In this document: in pieces, positions 39,891-49,916 of the stretch | Numbering within the stretch: the stretch's first letter is position 1 | Layout: every line of letters begins with the position of its first letter | Origin: an uncultured Collinsella sp. | GTDB lineage: Bacteria > Actinomycetota > Coriobacteriia > Coriobacteriales > Coriobacteriaceae | NCBI GenBank assembly: GCA_900546115.1 | Contig: URBQ01000018.1 | Coordinates: 1-52,026, forward strand | DNA length: 52,026 nt | Direction: 5' to 3' | Position numbers and translations under genes: made by a program | The notes under the pieces: model-generated | What the model was told of the DNA's origin: nothing | What the model saw: only the letters and a program-made list of their open reading frames with translations | Databases searched by the model: none

Positions 39891-41309
39891 TTAAGCGTCT
39901 TTCTTGGCAGTCAGATACTCAATGAACTCGGGACCGACGGTCGTAACGTCGCCGGCACCCATGGTGAGCAGCAGGTCGCCCTCGCCCACCATCTGCTCGA
40001 GCTCCTGATTGAGCTCAAGACGGCTGGAGCAGTACACGACCTCCTTGCCAGGATGCTTGGCGCGCACGGTATCGGCGAGCATCTTAGAGGTGACACCCGG
40101 AATGGGCATCTCGCCAGCCGAGAACACATCAATCAGCAGCAGTTTATCGGCATTGGCAAATGCATCGGCAAAGTCGTCGCACAGGGCCTGCAGGCGCGAA
40201 TAGCGGTGCGGCTGGAACACGACATCGACGTGCTTGTAGCCCAGCGAGGAAGCGGCAGCAAGCGTCGCCTTGATCTCGGTGGGGTGATGGCCGTAATCAT
40301 CGACCACGGTGATGCCATCGATATCGCCCACGTGGGTAAAGCGACGGCGGACGCCCTCAAAGCTCGAGAGCGCCTTGGCGGCGGCGTCGATGTCAAGGCC
40401 CAGGACATGGGCGACGGTGAGCACCGCCGTGGCGTTGAGCATGTTGTGGCGACCGGGGTTGCTCTTGATCTCCACAGCGTGCTCAGTGCCGTCCTCAAAG
40501 CGAACGATAAAGTCACTCTGGATGCCCTTGACATCCGGGTGCACGCAGACGATGTCGTTGCTCTCGGCAAAGCCGTAGGAAAGCACGTGACGGCCCGTCG
40601 ACTTGGCGAGCTCGACCAGATGCGGGTCCTCGCCGCAGACGATGACGGTGCCGTCCTCGCCCACCAGGCTCATGAATTTGGCGAAAGTTGCCTCGATCTC
40701 CTCGATACCCGAGTAGTGATCGAGGTGGTCGGCCTCGACGTTGGTCACAATGACCACGTTGGGGTTCAGGAACAGGAAGGAGCTGTCGGACTCGTCGGCC
40801 TCGGCGACAAAGTAGTCGCCCGAGCCGTTCTTGCCGTTCGTGTCATAGCCCTCGACGATGCCGCCGATCAAGAAGCTCGGATCCAGACCCATGCGGTCGA
40901 GCATGGTGGCGCACATCGAAGACGTGGTGGTCTTGCCATGCGTGCCGGCAACAGCGACGGTGGTGTAGCCGTGGCCCAAAGCAGAGAGCATCTTGGCACG
41001 GGGCCACACGGGAATACCCAGCTCGCGAGCGCGCACGAGTTCAGGGTTGGACTCCGGAATAGCGGTGGACACAACAACCACGTCGGGCTTGACCTCGTCG
41101 ATCGTGGCGGCCTCATGGCCCACATGCACCTTCACACCAGCGCGGGTAAGCTGGCGGATATAACGTGACGTCTTAAGGTCGGAGCCGGTAACGGCATAAC
41201 CGCGCTCGTGCAGAACGAGGGCGATGCCGCTCATGCCGGCGCCGCCGATACCGATAAAGTGGGCGCTCTTAAACTCGGGCGCGGAGGTTGCAGTCTGGGA
41301 ATCAGCCAT
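39891..41309 (-). CDS. murC: UDP-N-acetylmuramate-L-alanine ligase MurC
   Basis: 472-aa Mur ligase adding the first amino acid (L-Ala). The Rossmann N-terminus HFIGIGGAGMSGIALVLHERGY, the ATP P-loop VAGTHGKTTTSSM near residue 113, the central EADESDSSFLFLNPNVVIVTNVEADHLDHY and the C-terminal DDYGHHPTEIKATL are all typical of MurC. The ATG at 41309 has AAGGAG about 12 nt upstream. A 97-nt gap to murG holds no gene. Confidence 0.96.
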   Translation of the reverse strand: MADSQTATSAPEFKSAHFIGIGGAGMSGIALVLHERGYAVTGSDLKTSRYIRQLTRAGVKVHVGHEAATIDEVKPDVVVVSTAIPESNPELVRARELGIPVWPRAKMLSALGHGYTTVAVAGTHGKTTTSSMCATMLDRMGLDPSFLIGGIVEGYDTNGKNGSGDYFVAEADESDSSFLFLNPNVVIVTNVEADHLDHYSGIEEIEATFAKFMSLVGEDGTVIVCGEDPHLVELAKSTGRHVLSYGFAESNDIVCVHPDVKGIQSDFIVRFEDGTEHAVEIKSNPGRHNMLNATAVLTVAHVLGLDIDAAAKALSSFEGVRRRFTHVGDIDGITVVDDYGHHPTEIKATLAAASSLGYKHVDVVFQPHRYSRLQALCDDFADAFANADKLLLIDVFSAGEMPIPGVTSKMLADTVRAKHPGKEVVYCSSRLELNQELEQMVGEGDLLLTMGAGDVTTVGPEFIEYLTAKKDA

Positions 41310-41406
41310 GTGCTCGTGTACTCCTTGCGTAAACACTGCCTGTAACCCGTTAACTGTACCGCACCTACCGCATCAGCGCGAGGGCGACCGACGATATCCC
41401 GTCTAA

Positions 41407-42522
41407 CTAACGCAAACCCTCTACCGCATCCGCCAGAAGAGCGGCGGCCCTATCCTGAGCCAGACCACGCGCCGCCTGACGCATGGCGTCGCGTGCCGCC
41501 GCGTCATCGACCAGGTGCAGCAGCTCATCGGCAAAGGCAGAACCGTCGATATCGGCATCGGCACAGAGCACGCCGGCCCCGGCGTCGACCAGATAACGGG
41601 CATTGGTGGTTTGGTGGTCGGCCGTCGCATGCGGGTACGGCACGAGCACCGAGGGCACGGCGAGCGCAGCGATCTCGGCCACGCTCGATGCGCCCGAACG
41701 CGATAGCACCAAATCGGCAGCAGCCAGCATGTCGCCCATGTTGTCGATGTAAGGCTGGACGCGGTAACGCTTCGCCTCCTCGGGCGTCAGCGCCAAAGCG
41801 CGCTCGGTCTCCTCAAAGCCGTCGGCACCCGTCGAATGCAACACATAGAGGTTCTTGCGCGAAAGCAGCTCGTTTTTGAGCGAAGCCACGCGCTCGTTGA
41901 GGTGCTGGGCGCCAAGTGAACCGCCAAAGACGAGCAGCAGCGTAGCGTCCTCGGGAACGCCAAGTGCCTTGCGGCCGCGAGCGCGATCGCCCTCGATCAC
42001 CGAGCGACGTACGGGGTTGCCGGTCATGAGCACGTGGTCAGGGTCACCTTCGCGCTCAAAGACCGAACGCGCTGCCGGCACCGAGATGCACACGCGAGCG
42101 GCGTGGGAGTTCATCATCTTGTTGGCCAGGCCCGGAACAGAGTTCTGCTCATGCAGCAGATACGGAACGCCTGCGCCCTTGCACCACCCCAGCAACGGAA
42201 CCTCGACATAGGCACCAAAACCGATGGCGGCATCGGGCTTGCCGACCTTTGAGAAATGACTGGCGAGCGCACGCTTGGCCTTGTTGACACGCCACAGCGA
42301 GGTCAGCGCCGTCCAAGGACGGGAGCGGTCGAAGCCCGTAACCGTAATGGGCACAAAATCAAACCCAGCCTCGGGGACCAGACGACCCTCGAGCTTGCGC
42401 GACTGGCCCACGAACACAACGTGGTGGCCACGGTCACGCAGCTCTTCGGCCAAGGCGAGCGCGGGGTTGATATGCCCTGCCGTGCCGCCGGCTGCAATAG
42501 CAACGGTCATCTTATCGGTCAT
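41407..42522 (-). CDS. murG: Undecaprenyl-PP-MurNAc-pentapeptide GlcNAc transferase MurG
   Basis: 371-aa GT28 glycosyltransferase making lipid II at the inner membrane face. GGTAGHINPALALAEEL is the N-terminal G-loop; GFGAYVEVPLLGWCKGAGVPYLLHEQNSVPG near residue 90 is the second loop; the donor domain has GGSLGAQHLN, DLVLSRSGASSVAEIAALAVPSVLVPYPHATADHQTTNA. The ATG at 42522 follows GAAGGGAC and overlaps ftsW by 11 nt. Confidence 0.96.
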   Translation of the reverse strand: MTDKMTVAIAAGGTAGHINPALALAEELRDRGHHVVFVGQSRKLEGRLVPEAGFDFVPITVTGFDRSRPWTALTSLWRVNKAKRALASHFSKVGKPDAAIGFGAYVEVPLLGWCKGAGVPYLLHEQNSVPGLANKMMNSHAARVCISVPAARSVFEREGDPDHVLMTGNPVRRSVIEGDRARGRKALGVPEDATLLLVFGGSLGAQHLNERVASLKNELLSRKNLYVLHSTGADGFEETERALALTPEEAKRYRVQPYIDNMGDMLAAADLVLSRSGASSVAEIAALAVPSVLVPYPHATADHQTTNARYLVDAGAGVLCADADIDGSAFADELLHLVDDAAARDAMRQAARGLAQDRAAALLADAVEGLR

Positions 42523-44032
42523 GGTAGTCCCTTCGTACACGCGGTCCCTGGTCGTCGGTGCGCAAACGCGCCGACGGGTCCGAGTTCAAATCGATTCGAT
42601 TATATCCGCCGCCCGCGTTGCGAGGGCTGGGGCGCTGCGGACGACCTTGCGGAGCCGTTCGCGAGCGTGGACGAGCTGCCGGCTCGGATGCAGAACCATC
42701 CAGAACGGTAAAGCCGCTACGCGAAGGTCGTTCACCGCGCACATGGGCCACGCCGGCGGTGCTCTCGTCCATAACGGCAAAGCTCTCACGGCGGCGGTCA
42801 TACTCATCGCGGCGGGCGCTCTCGTACGAAACGCGCAGGATCAACCCGGCAAGCATAAGCGACACAATAATCGACGAACCGCCGTAGCTAATAAACGGCA
42901 ACGGTTTGCCCGTCATGGGAAACACGTTGAGGATGCCCAGCGCGTTAATCAAAAACTGCACCGCGAGAATGACCGCGGAGCCAGACGCCATAAGCGCGCC
43001 CCGACGATCGGTCGCCTGCTCGGCAATGCGAAACGCCGAGTAGATCAGCATCGCAAACACCAAGAAGAACAGCACGGTTCCGACAAAGCCGACTTCCTCG
43101 CCAATGATGGCCAGGATGTAGTCATTGTGCGCCTCGGGCAGATACGAGTACTTCATGGTTGAGTTGCCGATGCCACGGCCGAACAGACCGCCCGAGGCAA
43201 AGGCCATGATGGCAAGCGTGGCCTGATAGCCGTCACCATACTCGTCAGCCCAAGGGTTCAAGGCAACCTGAATACGCACCATACGGTACGGCTCTGCGAC
43301 AAGTGCAATCACGATCACGAGAATGCCGAAGATTAGCACGCCGATGATAAATCTCGGGTCGAGACCCGCAAACAACGCCATGCACATGAGGGTCAACAGG
43401 ATGATCAGGACAGTACCGAAATCGGGCTGGATAAAGATCAGAAAGAGCGAAATACCCAGGTAGATGCCCATCTTGCGAAGGAATTCGTTGATGTTGCCAC
43501 CGGGCGAAAAGAAGCGATCAAGCATGATGGCCGAATACGCAATGGCAAATGGCTTTAAAAACTCGGAAGGCTGGAACTGAATACCGGCGATGTTGAGCCA
43601 GCGCGTGGCGCCACGGCTGCCGCTGCCCACCAAGAACACCAGAAACAGTAGCCCTATCATGCCGATAAGGAAGATCCTAAGCACATCCTCCCCAAACCAG
43701 CTGTCCGGCAAAACGCGCACGATGGCAATCAGCGCCAGAACACCAACCACGGCAAACGCGGCCTGTCGACCCAGGAAAAACGTCGCCGAGCCATTCTCGT
43801 GCAGCGCCTCGACCGAAGACGCCGAGTACACCATCAGCAGACCAAAGCACACCAAAGTAAACAGGCAGGCCATAAATATCAGACGGGGGCGCATGATGCG
43901 GGCGGGAACGCCGGCAATATAGCGTTCGCTAAACGACTGCCTGCCACGACCGGAACGCGGTGTGCTGCGCCGCGAGGAAGCACGGTCCGAGTCGGGCCTC
44001 CTCATACCTTGTCGGGGGCTCTCCTCTCTCAC
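42512..44032 (-). CDS. ftsW: SEDS peptidoglycan polymerase FtsW
   Basis: 506-aa SEDS-family glycosyltransferase with ten membrane segments. Family marks: QPSEFLKPFAIAY, QPDFGTVLIILL (containing the catalytic Asp), EAHNDYILAIIGEEVGFVG and PMTGKPLPFISYGGSSI. It adds a basic N-terminal tail of about 45 and an Arg/Pro-rich C-terminal tail of about 110 residues. The GTG at 44032 was chosen because AGGGG lies 6 nt upstream; a TTG two codons before it abuts that site. It probably works with FtsI. Confidence 0.93.
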   Translation of the reverse strand: MREESPRQGMRRPDSDRASSRRSTPRSGRGRQSFSERYIAGVPARIMRPRLIFMACLFTLVCFGLLMVYSASSVEALHENGSATFFLGRQAAFAVVGVLALIAIVRVLPDSWFGEDVLRIFLIGMIGLLFLVFLVGSGSRGATRWLNIAGIQFQPSEFLKPFAIAYSAIMLDRFFSPGGNINEFLRKMGIYLGISLFLIFIQPDFGTVLIILLTLMCMALFAGLDPRFIIGVLIFGILVIVIALVAEPYRMVRIQVALNPWADEYGDGYQATLAIMAFASGGLFGRGIGNSTMKYSYLPEAHNDYILAIIGEEVGFVGTVLFFLVFAMLIYSAFRIAEQATDRRGALMASGSAVILAVQFLINALGILNVFPMTGKPLPFISYGGSSIIVSLMLAGLILRVSYESARRDEYDRRRESFAVMDESTAGVAHVRGERPSRSGFTVLDGSASEPAARPRSRTAPQGRPQRPSPRNAGGGYNRIDLNSDPSARLRTDDQGPRVRRDYHDR

Positions 44033-44041
44033 CGGCAACCC

Positions 44042-45448
44042 CTATTCCATTTGCGATTTCGCTGCAGCGGCAAGCTGAGCCACGTAGTCCTTAAACACGC
44101 GGCCGCGCTCCTCATAGCCCGAGAACTCATCGAACGAAGAGCAGGCAGGAGAAAGTAAGATCACGTCGCCACGGCTCGACAGCGAACGGGCAACGTCCAC
44201 GGCATCGCGTAGGTCATCCGCTTGGGCGATATCCACATCGCCATCGACATCGGCCTCGTCCATAGCGGCGGTAAAGCGCTCGCGCGCATCGCCAAAGCAG
44301 ACGACCGAGCGCACGTTATCCATAACGACGCGCGCGAAGTCCGTGAGCGGCGTGCCCTTATCGTGGCCGCCGAGCAGCAAGATCACGTTGTCATCGGGAA
44401 ATGCCGTCAGCGCCTTCTCGACCGCGTCGGTGTTGGTCGCCTTGGAATCGTTGACGTAGCGCACTCCGTCAATCTCGCCGCACGGCTCCACGCGGTGCTC
44501 GAGCGGCTGGAACGAGGCCAGACCGCGGCAAATGCCCTCGGGATTGGCACCGACGGCCAGGACAGCCGTGGCAGCGCACAGGGCATTGATAACATTATGA
44601 TGGCCCGAGATCTTGAGCTCGGATGTAGCGATGAGCGGGGTCTCGACGCCCTTCAGGCGCACGATCATCTTGCCATCGAGCACAAAGGCGACATCCTCAC
44701 CCTCTGGCTCGTCAAAGGCAACCTTGCAGATGCGACGACCCGGCGTGTAGATGTACTCATCGAACTCGTGAATGCCGGCGTCTTCGACGTCGACGACCAC
44801 CAGATCGTCATCGACCATATTGTCAAACAGTTTGATCTTGGCAAGCGCATAGTTCTTATGGCTCTTATGCCAGCCCAAGTGGTCGGGAGTGATGTTGAGC
44901 AGCACCGCCACGCGAGGGTGGAGCTCGGTGGTCGTAGCAATCTGATAGCTCGAGAGCTCAGCCACAAACCACTCGTTGTGGGCTCGGCCGTCAATCTCGT
45001 TGATAGGCGGCTCACCGATGTTGCCGACAGCTACACTGGCCTCACCGGAAGCCTTGAGCAGATAATCGGTCAGCGACGTGGTGGTCGTCTTGCCGTTGGT
45101 GCCCGTGATGGCAATCCAGTTATCGGGCGACAGGCGATAGGCAAACTCGGGCTCACCCATAATCTGGGCGGCATGCTCGCGCCCGGCCTTAAAGAAGCCC
45201 GAGAACTCCGAGATGCCCGGGCACGTCACGCATACGTCATAGGCGCCCTCGACCTGTTCGGTCCCATAGACAAACGACGCACCAGCAGCCTCGAGCGCAC
45301 GCGTGGCGTCATTGGGCTCAGAGGTGCCGCCGCCATACACGGTAACGGCGCTTACGCGCTCTGGATGTGCCAGCGCCCAGCGGGCGACATCGAGACCGGA
45401 TTTGCCCTGACCCAAAACGAGCAGGCTAAAGACATCAGCAAGAGGCAT
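44042..45448 (-). CDS. murD: UDP-N-acetylmuramoylalanine-D-glutamate ligase MurD
   Basis: 468-aa Mur ligase adding D-Glu. LLVLGQGKSGLDVARWAL is the N-terminal nucleotide fold, WIAITGTNGKTTTTSL near residue 113 the ATP P-loop, AVLLNITPDHLGWHKS near 180 the carbamyl-lysine region, and YVNDSKATNTDAVEKAL plus LLGGHDKGTPL the C-terminal domain. The ATG at 45448 is 9 nt after the mraY stop. The gap to ftsW is small. Confidence 0.95.
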   Translation of the reverse strand: MPLADVFSLLVLGQGKSGLDVARWALAHPERVSAVTVYGGGTSEPNDATRALEAAGASFVYGTEQVEGAYDVCVTCPGISEFSGFFKAGREHAAQIMGEPEFAYRLSPDNWIAITGTNGKTTTTSLTDYLLKASGEASVAVGNIGEPPINEIDGRAHNEWFVAELSSYQIATTTELHPRVAVLLNITPDHLGWHKSHKNYALAKIKLFDNMVDDDLVVVDVEDAGIHEFDEYIYTPGRRICKVAFDEPEGEDVAFVLDGKMIVRLKGVETPLIATSELKISGHHNVINALCAATAVLAVGANPEGICRGLASFQPLEHRVEPCGEIDGVRYVNDSKATNTDAVEKALTAFPDDNVILLLGGHDKGTPLTDFARVVMDNVRSVVCFGDARERFTAAMDEADVDGDVDIAQADDLRDAVDVARSLSSRGDVILLSPACSSFDEFSGYEERGRVFKDYVAQLAAAAKSQME

Positions 45449-45457
45449 GAAAGACCA

Positions 45458-46477
45458 CTATCCCAACTGGAAGAACAGAGCAAGGCCAACGGCACCAAAT
45501 GCCGCAGCGATAATCCAAAAACGGATGACGACCTTGGTCTCGGCCCAACCCTTCTTTTCGAAATGATGATGGATGGGCGCCATAAGGAAGACGCGCTTGT
45601 GCGTAAAGTGGAAGTAGACAACCTGAATCATGACCGACAGGGTCTCAACGATAAACAGGCCACCGATGATGAGGGAGACGACCTCGGTGTTAGTCATGAT
45701 GGACGTACAGGCAAACGCGGCGCCCAGAGCAAGCGAGCCGGTATCACCCATAAAGATGCTCGCCGGATAGCAGTTGAACCACAGAAAGCCCAGGCAGGCA
45801 CCGGCACACGCGGTGCAGAAGATGGACAGGTTCACGTCTCCGTGCAAAAACGCCATGGCAGCCATGGCGAGCATGGCGATCATGGAGGTGCCGCCAGCAA
45901 GACCGTCAAGGCCATCGGTCAAGTTCACGGCATTAGAAAGACCGGCAATCATCAGCCAGCAAAAGACAATATAGAGCCACGGGAACGAATAGCCGCAGAT
46001 GGCAGTCGAAAGCACGCCAAGGTCAATCGTCAACCCACCGGGAAAACGAATCTCGGGGGCGACGCCGCACCAGTTGACGGCAAGCACCGTAAAGGTGACA
46101 CAGATAATGGTTAGGCCGATCATCTTGGCATGAGGCGTCAGACCGAGCGAGCGCCCATGCGTAACGGAGGTCAGGTCGTCGATCAGGCCCAGCACACCGG
46201 TCGCCAGCGTGGCGAGCAGCACGAGCACGAGCTCGGTGGTGAGCTTTCCCATCAGCAGGCAGGTCAGCGAGATCGCGACGAGGATGACAACACCACCCAT
46301 GGTGGGCGTTCCCTGCTTAACCAAATGACGCTTGGGGCCGTCGGCACGAACCTGCTGGCCGATACCCTCGACCTTGAGCAGCTTAATCCACCACGGCATG
46401 AGCAGCAGCGCAATGGCTGCGGCGATGCCAAGCCCCAAAAAAGCCTGATACGTTGGATACGAGGGATTGCCGAACAT
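45458..46477 (-). CDS. mraY: Phospho-N-acetylmuramoyl-pentapeptide transferase MraY
   Basis: 339-aa polytopic enzyme forming lipid I. About ten membrane segments; the active-site features are GTPTMGGVVIL, LGLIDDLTSVTHGRSLGLTPHAKM, NLTDGLDGLAGG and MAPIHHHFEKKGWAETKVVIRFWI. The ATG at 46477 begins 3 nt after the murF stop. Length is normal. Confidence 0.96.
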   Translation of the reverse strand: MFGNPSYPTYQAFLGLGIAAAIALLLMPWWIKLLKVEGIGQQVRADGPKRHLVKQGTPTMGGVVILVAISLTCLLMGKLTTELVLVLLATLATGVLGLIDDLTSVTHGRSLGLTPHAKMIGLTIICVTFTVLAVNWCGVAPEIRFPGGLTIDLGVLSTAICGYSFPWLYIVFCWLMIAGLSNAVNLTDGLDGLAGGTSMIAMLAMAAMAFLHGDVNLSIFCTACAGACLGFLWFNCYPASIFMGDTGSLALGAAFACTSIMTNTEVVSLIIGGLFIVETLSVMIQVVYFHFTHKRVFLMAPIHHHFEKKGWAETKVVIRFWIIAAAFGAVGLALFFQLG

Positions 46478-46480
46478 GGG

Positions 46481-47905
46481 CTAGCACACACCTTCCACAA
46501 AGCGGTCGAGCTCAACAAAGCGGGAACCCTTGACCAGTACAACATCATGTTTTTCAAGCGCGCCGCCCATGCGGTCGAGCATCTGCTGATAATCGGAGAA
46601 CACCTGGATGCGGTCCTCGTCCATGCCCATCATGCGCGCGGCATCGGCCATAAGCTGGGCCAGCTCACCACCCACGCACGCCAGCATGTCGAGCTTCTTG
46701 GCGGCGGCATAGGCGCCCACGAGCTCATGCATGCGAGGAGCCTCATCGCCCATCTCGCCCATCTCGCCCAGGATCGCCATGCGAGACCCCGTGCATGAAA
46801 GCGAGCACAGCAGATCGAGGCCGGCTGCCATCGATTCGGCGCTGGCGTTATAGGAATCGTCGATGATGCGTGCACCGCTCTTGGCGCGCTTGATCTCCTG
46901 GCGGTGCCCGGTGATCGTAAGACCCCTAAAGGCAGCATCGATCTGCTCGGGCGTCACGCCCAGGCGATAGGCAACCGCGGCGGCCTTAACGGCATTAGGA
47001 ACGGACTGCACGCCGGGGATGGCAAGCATGGTATCGATTGTCTCGCCCTGACCAAAATCGAGCGTAAAGACCGGACGGCCCTCGTCATCAACGCGAACGT
47101 CGCGGGCGCGGACCTCATCATCGTCAGAGACACCGGCCAGCATCACGTCGATACCAGCAGGCCGGGCGAACGTATCGCGAATGAACGGCGTAAAATCGTC
47201 CTCGCCGCCCAAAACCAGCAGCGGCAAATAGTCGCCGGCGGCGCACATGCCCTGGACAATCTCGGCCTTAGCGCGGGCGATGTTCTCGCGGCTGCCCAAA
47301 ATGCCGATATGAGAGGTGCCGATCTTGCTCACGATGGCAAGGTTGGGATTGGCGGACTGGGACAGGCGCTCGATCTCGTGGAAATGGTTCATGCCCATCT
47401 CGAGCACCAGGACCTCGGTATCGGCCGGAGCGGAAAGCACCGTGAGCGGCATGCCGATCAGGTTATTGAAATTGCCCTTGGTGGCCCAGACACGATAGCG
47501 CTTGGCGAGCACAGCGGCGAGAACGTCCTTGGTCGTCGTCTTGCCGATGGAACCGGTAATGCCAACGACCAGGCAGCCAAGCTCCAGGCGATACGCGTGC
47601 GCCAAACGCAGCAGAAACTCCTCGGGATCATCGGTCAGCAAGATGGCACAGCCCTTGTCCTGCGCCAGCGAGACCAGCTCGGCCTCGGGCTCACGCGTCA
47701 TCACGACGGCGCCGGCACCCGACTGGACGGCACGGGAAGCAAAATCATTTCCGTCGACGTTTTCACCGGGAAAGGCGACGAAAATCGTCCCTTCCTCGAC
47801 CTGGCGCGAGTCGATAACGCACCCGCGGCATACCCGATCGACTTCTCCCGTCACGGTTCGGGCCCCTGTTGCGGCCGCGAGGTTGTTGACGGCGATCTCT
47901 ATCAT
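46481..47905 (-). CDS. murF: UDP-MurNAc-tripeptide-D-Ala-D-Ala ligase MurF
   Basis: 474-aa Mur ligase adding D-Ala-D-Ala. DSRQVEEGTIFVAFPGENVDGNDF is the substrate-binding N-terminal domain, VVGITGSIGKTTTKDVL near residue 112 the P-loop (Ile where Thr/Ser-x-G is usual elsewhere), EMGMNHFHEIERLS and DDSYNASAESM the family core. The start ATG at 47905 has GGGGAG upstream. murE, which normally precedes it, is absent here. A TACAAT -10 candidate lies at 47944-47949. Confidence 0.95.
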   Translation of the reverse strand: MIEIAVNNLAAATGARTVTGEVDRVCRGCVIDSRQVEEGTIFVAFPGENVDGNDFASRAVQSGAGAVVMTREPEAELVSLAQDKGCAILLTDDPEEFLLRLAHAYRLELGCLVVGITGSIGKTTTKDVLAAVLAKRYRVWATKGNFNNLIGMPLTVLSAPADTEVLVLEMGMNHFHEIERLSQSANPNLAIVSKIGTSHIGILGSRENIARAKAEIVQGMCAAGDYLPLLVLGGEDDFTPFIRDTFARPAGIDVMLAGVSDDDEVRARDVRVDDEGRPVFTLDFGQGETIDTMLAIPGVQSVPNAVKAAAVAYRLGVTPEQIDAAFRGLTITGHRQEIKRAKSGARIIDDSYNASAESMAAGLDLLCSLSCTGSRMAILGEMGEMGDEAPRMHELVGAYAAAKKLDMLACVGGELAQLMADAARMMGMDEDRIQVFSDYQQMLDRMGGALEKHDVVLVKGSRFVELDRFVEGVC

Positions 47906-48033
47906 TGCAGCTCCCCTGTAAACCTAAATAATGCTATCGGCGTATTGTATCCCAGCGCCGCGCATGCGTGGTGCAGGGCATGTGAACACCCCTCATATGG
48001 GACAACAAACCACGCCCCAAAGATTGTAACCCC
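47906..48033 (-). promoter_or_regulatory. ftsI-murF spacer with promoter candidate
   Basis: 128 nt with TACAAT (-10, 47944-47949) on the minus strand but no convincing -35. This is where murE would be expected; no remnant of it was recognised. Confidence 0.3.
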
Positions 48034-49899
48034 CTACTTCGTGTGTGGGATACCCAGCACGTCGAGCGCGTTGGCCATAATGGACTGGAACGGCACCGCA
48101 GCGGCATCTGAGCCGCTCGGCGTTCCGTCGAGCGTGATATAGCACAGCACCTTGGGCGATTGTGCCGGTGCAAAGCCCATAAAGGACGACATGTAGTTCT
48201 CCTTGAGGTAGCCGCCGTTCTCGTCGGCACGTTCGGCCGTGCCGGTCTTGCCCGCCACGTCATAGCCGTCAACTGCGCCGCCAACGCCCGTGCCTTCAGA
48301 CACGACCGTCTGCATGCACGATGTCACCTGGGATGCTGCATCCTCAGAAATCGCACGCTCGCCTTCGCCCCAGTCCTTCTCGTCGCCTTTGCTGGACTTA
48401 TAGAAGTGCGGGGTCATCATCACGCCGCCGTTGGCGATGCCGCCCACGGCACGTGCGATCTCAATCGGCGAGACAGACAGCGCCTGTCCAAAGCTCATCG
48501 AGCCCAGCGTGGCGCCGTCATACTGGTCACGCTCCTTGACGATGCCCAGGCTCTCGCCCGGAAAATCGACACCAGAGCTGTGACCGATGCCCCACTTGTC
48601 CACATAGGCGGCAAAGTCGTCGGCACCGATCTTGCGCCCCACCAGGACAAATCCCACGTTGGACGAACGGCGCATCATCTCGCGCACATCCATGGTCATG
48701 GCGTAGTCGCGCTTGTCGGCATCGGTGACGGTATCGTCGCCCACCTTGATGCTCGCCGGCACCTCAAACGACGTACTCGACCGCACGACACCCAAGTCGA
48801 AGCCGGCGCCCGCCACGAGCGTCTTAAAGACCGAGCCGGGCTCGTAGGCGTCGGTGACCAGGCGCAGGTTCATATCCTCGGTCTTGGCGTTTTCCAAATT
48901 GGTCTGGTCGTAGGTCGGATACGAGCAGGCTGCCAAGATCTCGCCAGTCGTAGGATCGGTGACCAGCGCCGAGCCGTTCTTGGCCTTTGTCTTCTCGACA
49001 GCCTCTGCCAGGGCATCCTCGGCCGCACGCTGGATATTGACGTCGAGCGTCGTCACGAGATCAATGCCGTCGACCGCAGCCACCTTTTTATAGGCACCGC
49101 CCGCGATATAGCTGCCGTCCCTCGCGCGCTCGCGTACGAGAGAACCGTTCGTGCCGGTCAGAAGCTTGTTGTATTGCTTTTCGAGACCCGTCAAGCCGTC
49201 GTTGTCTACATTCACTACACCCAGCACCTGCGATGCCAGATTGCCGTATGGATATACGCGCTTCATGGCCTGCTCAAAAAGCACGCCGGGCAGGTTCTTC
49301 TTCTCCAGCGCCGCAGCGTCGTCTTCGTCCACCTGGCGCTTGATATACACCCAGGTTCCATCGGACTCAACGAGCTTGCGGCAGGTCTTTTTATCGATTC
49401 CAGTTGCCTTGACCAGCGCCGACACCGTCTTGTCAACATCCTCGACAAGCTGGGGGTTCACAGCGATGTTGCGACATTCGACCGACGACGCCAGCACGTT
49501 ACCGTTACGGTCGTAGATGGTACCGCGCTTGGCATACAGCGTCTGCGCAAGCAAGCGACGTGCATCGGCACGGTCGCGTAACTTATCGGCTTCCACGATT
49601 TGATAGTCGGCAAGGCGAAGGACGCCCAAACCCAAGCCAAACCCGATGAAACCCATGACGGCTTTGCGACGGGGCAGCGGCGTGCCCGTGAGCCATTCGG
49701 TCGACGAGCTCTTGCGCGGTCTGGTGTTATGCATTTGAGGACCACTCGAGCCACGGAGACGCGACGCGGGGTCGTTGCCATAGGACGGTCTCGCGTTGTA
49801 AGATGGCCGACCCGTTCCTTGATAACCAGAACGTCCCCGCGATGAGGGACGTCCAGAACCGCGACCCCCGTCGGAACCGCGGCGATAGTCATTTGTCAT
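48034..49899 (-). CDS. ftsI: Class B penicillin-binding protein (FtsI/PBP2-like)
   Basis: 621-aa septal transpeptidase. A basic, Gly/Arg/Ser-rich tail of about 78 residues precedes the membrane anchor (about 80-97). The dimerisation domain starts near RGTIYDRNGNVLA. The transpeptidase motifs are SVFK (S356-K359, catalytic Ser), SSN (412-414) and KTG (551-553). No PASTA domains are visible. The ATG at 49899 has a weak ribosome site 17 nt after the ftsL-like stop. Partner of FtsW. Confidence 0.94.
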   Translation of the reverse strand: MTNDYRRGSDGGRGSGRPSSRGRSGYQGTGRPSYNARPSYGNDPASRLRGSSGPQMHNTRPRKSSSTEWLTGTPLPRRKAVMGFIGFGLGLGVLRLADYQIVEADKLRDRADARRLLAQTLYAKRGTIYDRNGNVLASSVECRNIAVNPQLVEDVDKTVSALVKATGIDKKTCRKLVESDGTWVYIKRQVDEDDAAALEKKNLPGVLFEQAMKRVYPYGNLASQVLGVVNVDNDGLTGLEKQYNKLLTGTNGSLVRERARDGSYIAGGAYKKVAAVDGIDLVTTLDVNIQRAAEDALAEAVEKTKAKNGSALVTDPTTGEILAACSYPTYDQTNLENAKTEDMNLRLVTDAYEPGSVFKTLVAGAGFDLGVVRSSTSFEVPASIKVGDDTVTDADKRDYAMTMDVREMMRRSSNVGFVLVGRKIGADDFAAYVDKWGIGHSSGVDFPGESLGIVKERDQYDGATLGSMSFGQALSVSPIEIARAVGGIANGGVMMTPHFYKSSKGDEKDWGEGERAISEDAASQVTSCMQTVVSEGTGVGGAVDGYDVAGKTGTAERADENGGYLKENYMSSFMGFAPAQSPKVLCYITLDGTPSGSDAAAVPFQSIMANALDVLGIPHTK

Positions 49900-49916
49900 A
49901 CTCAGCTACCGTCTTG

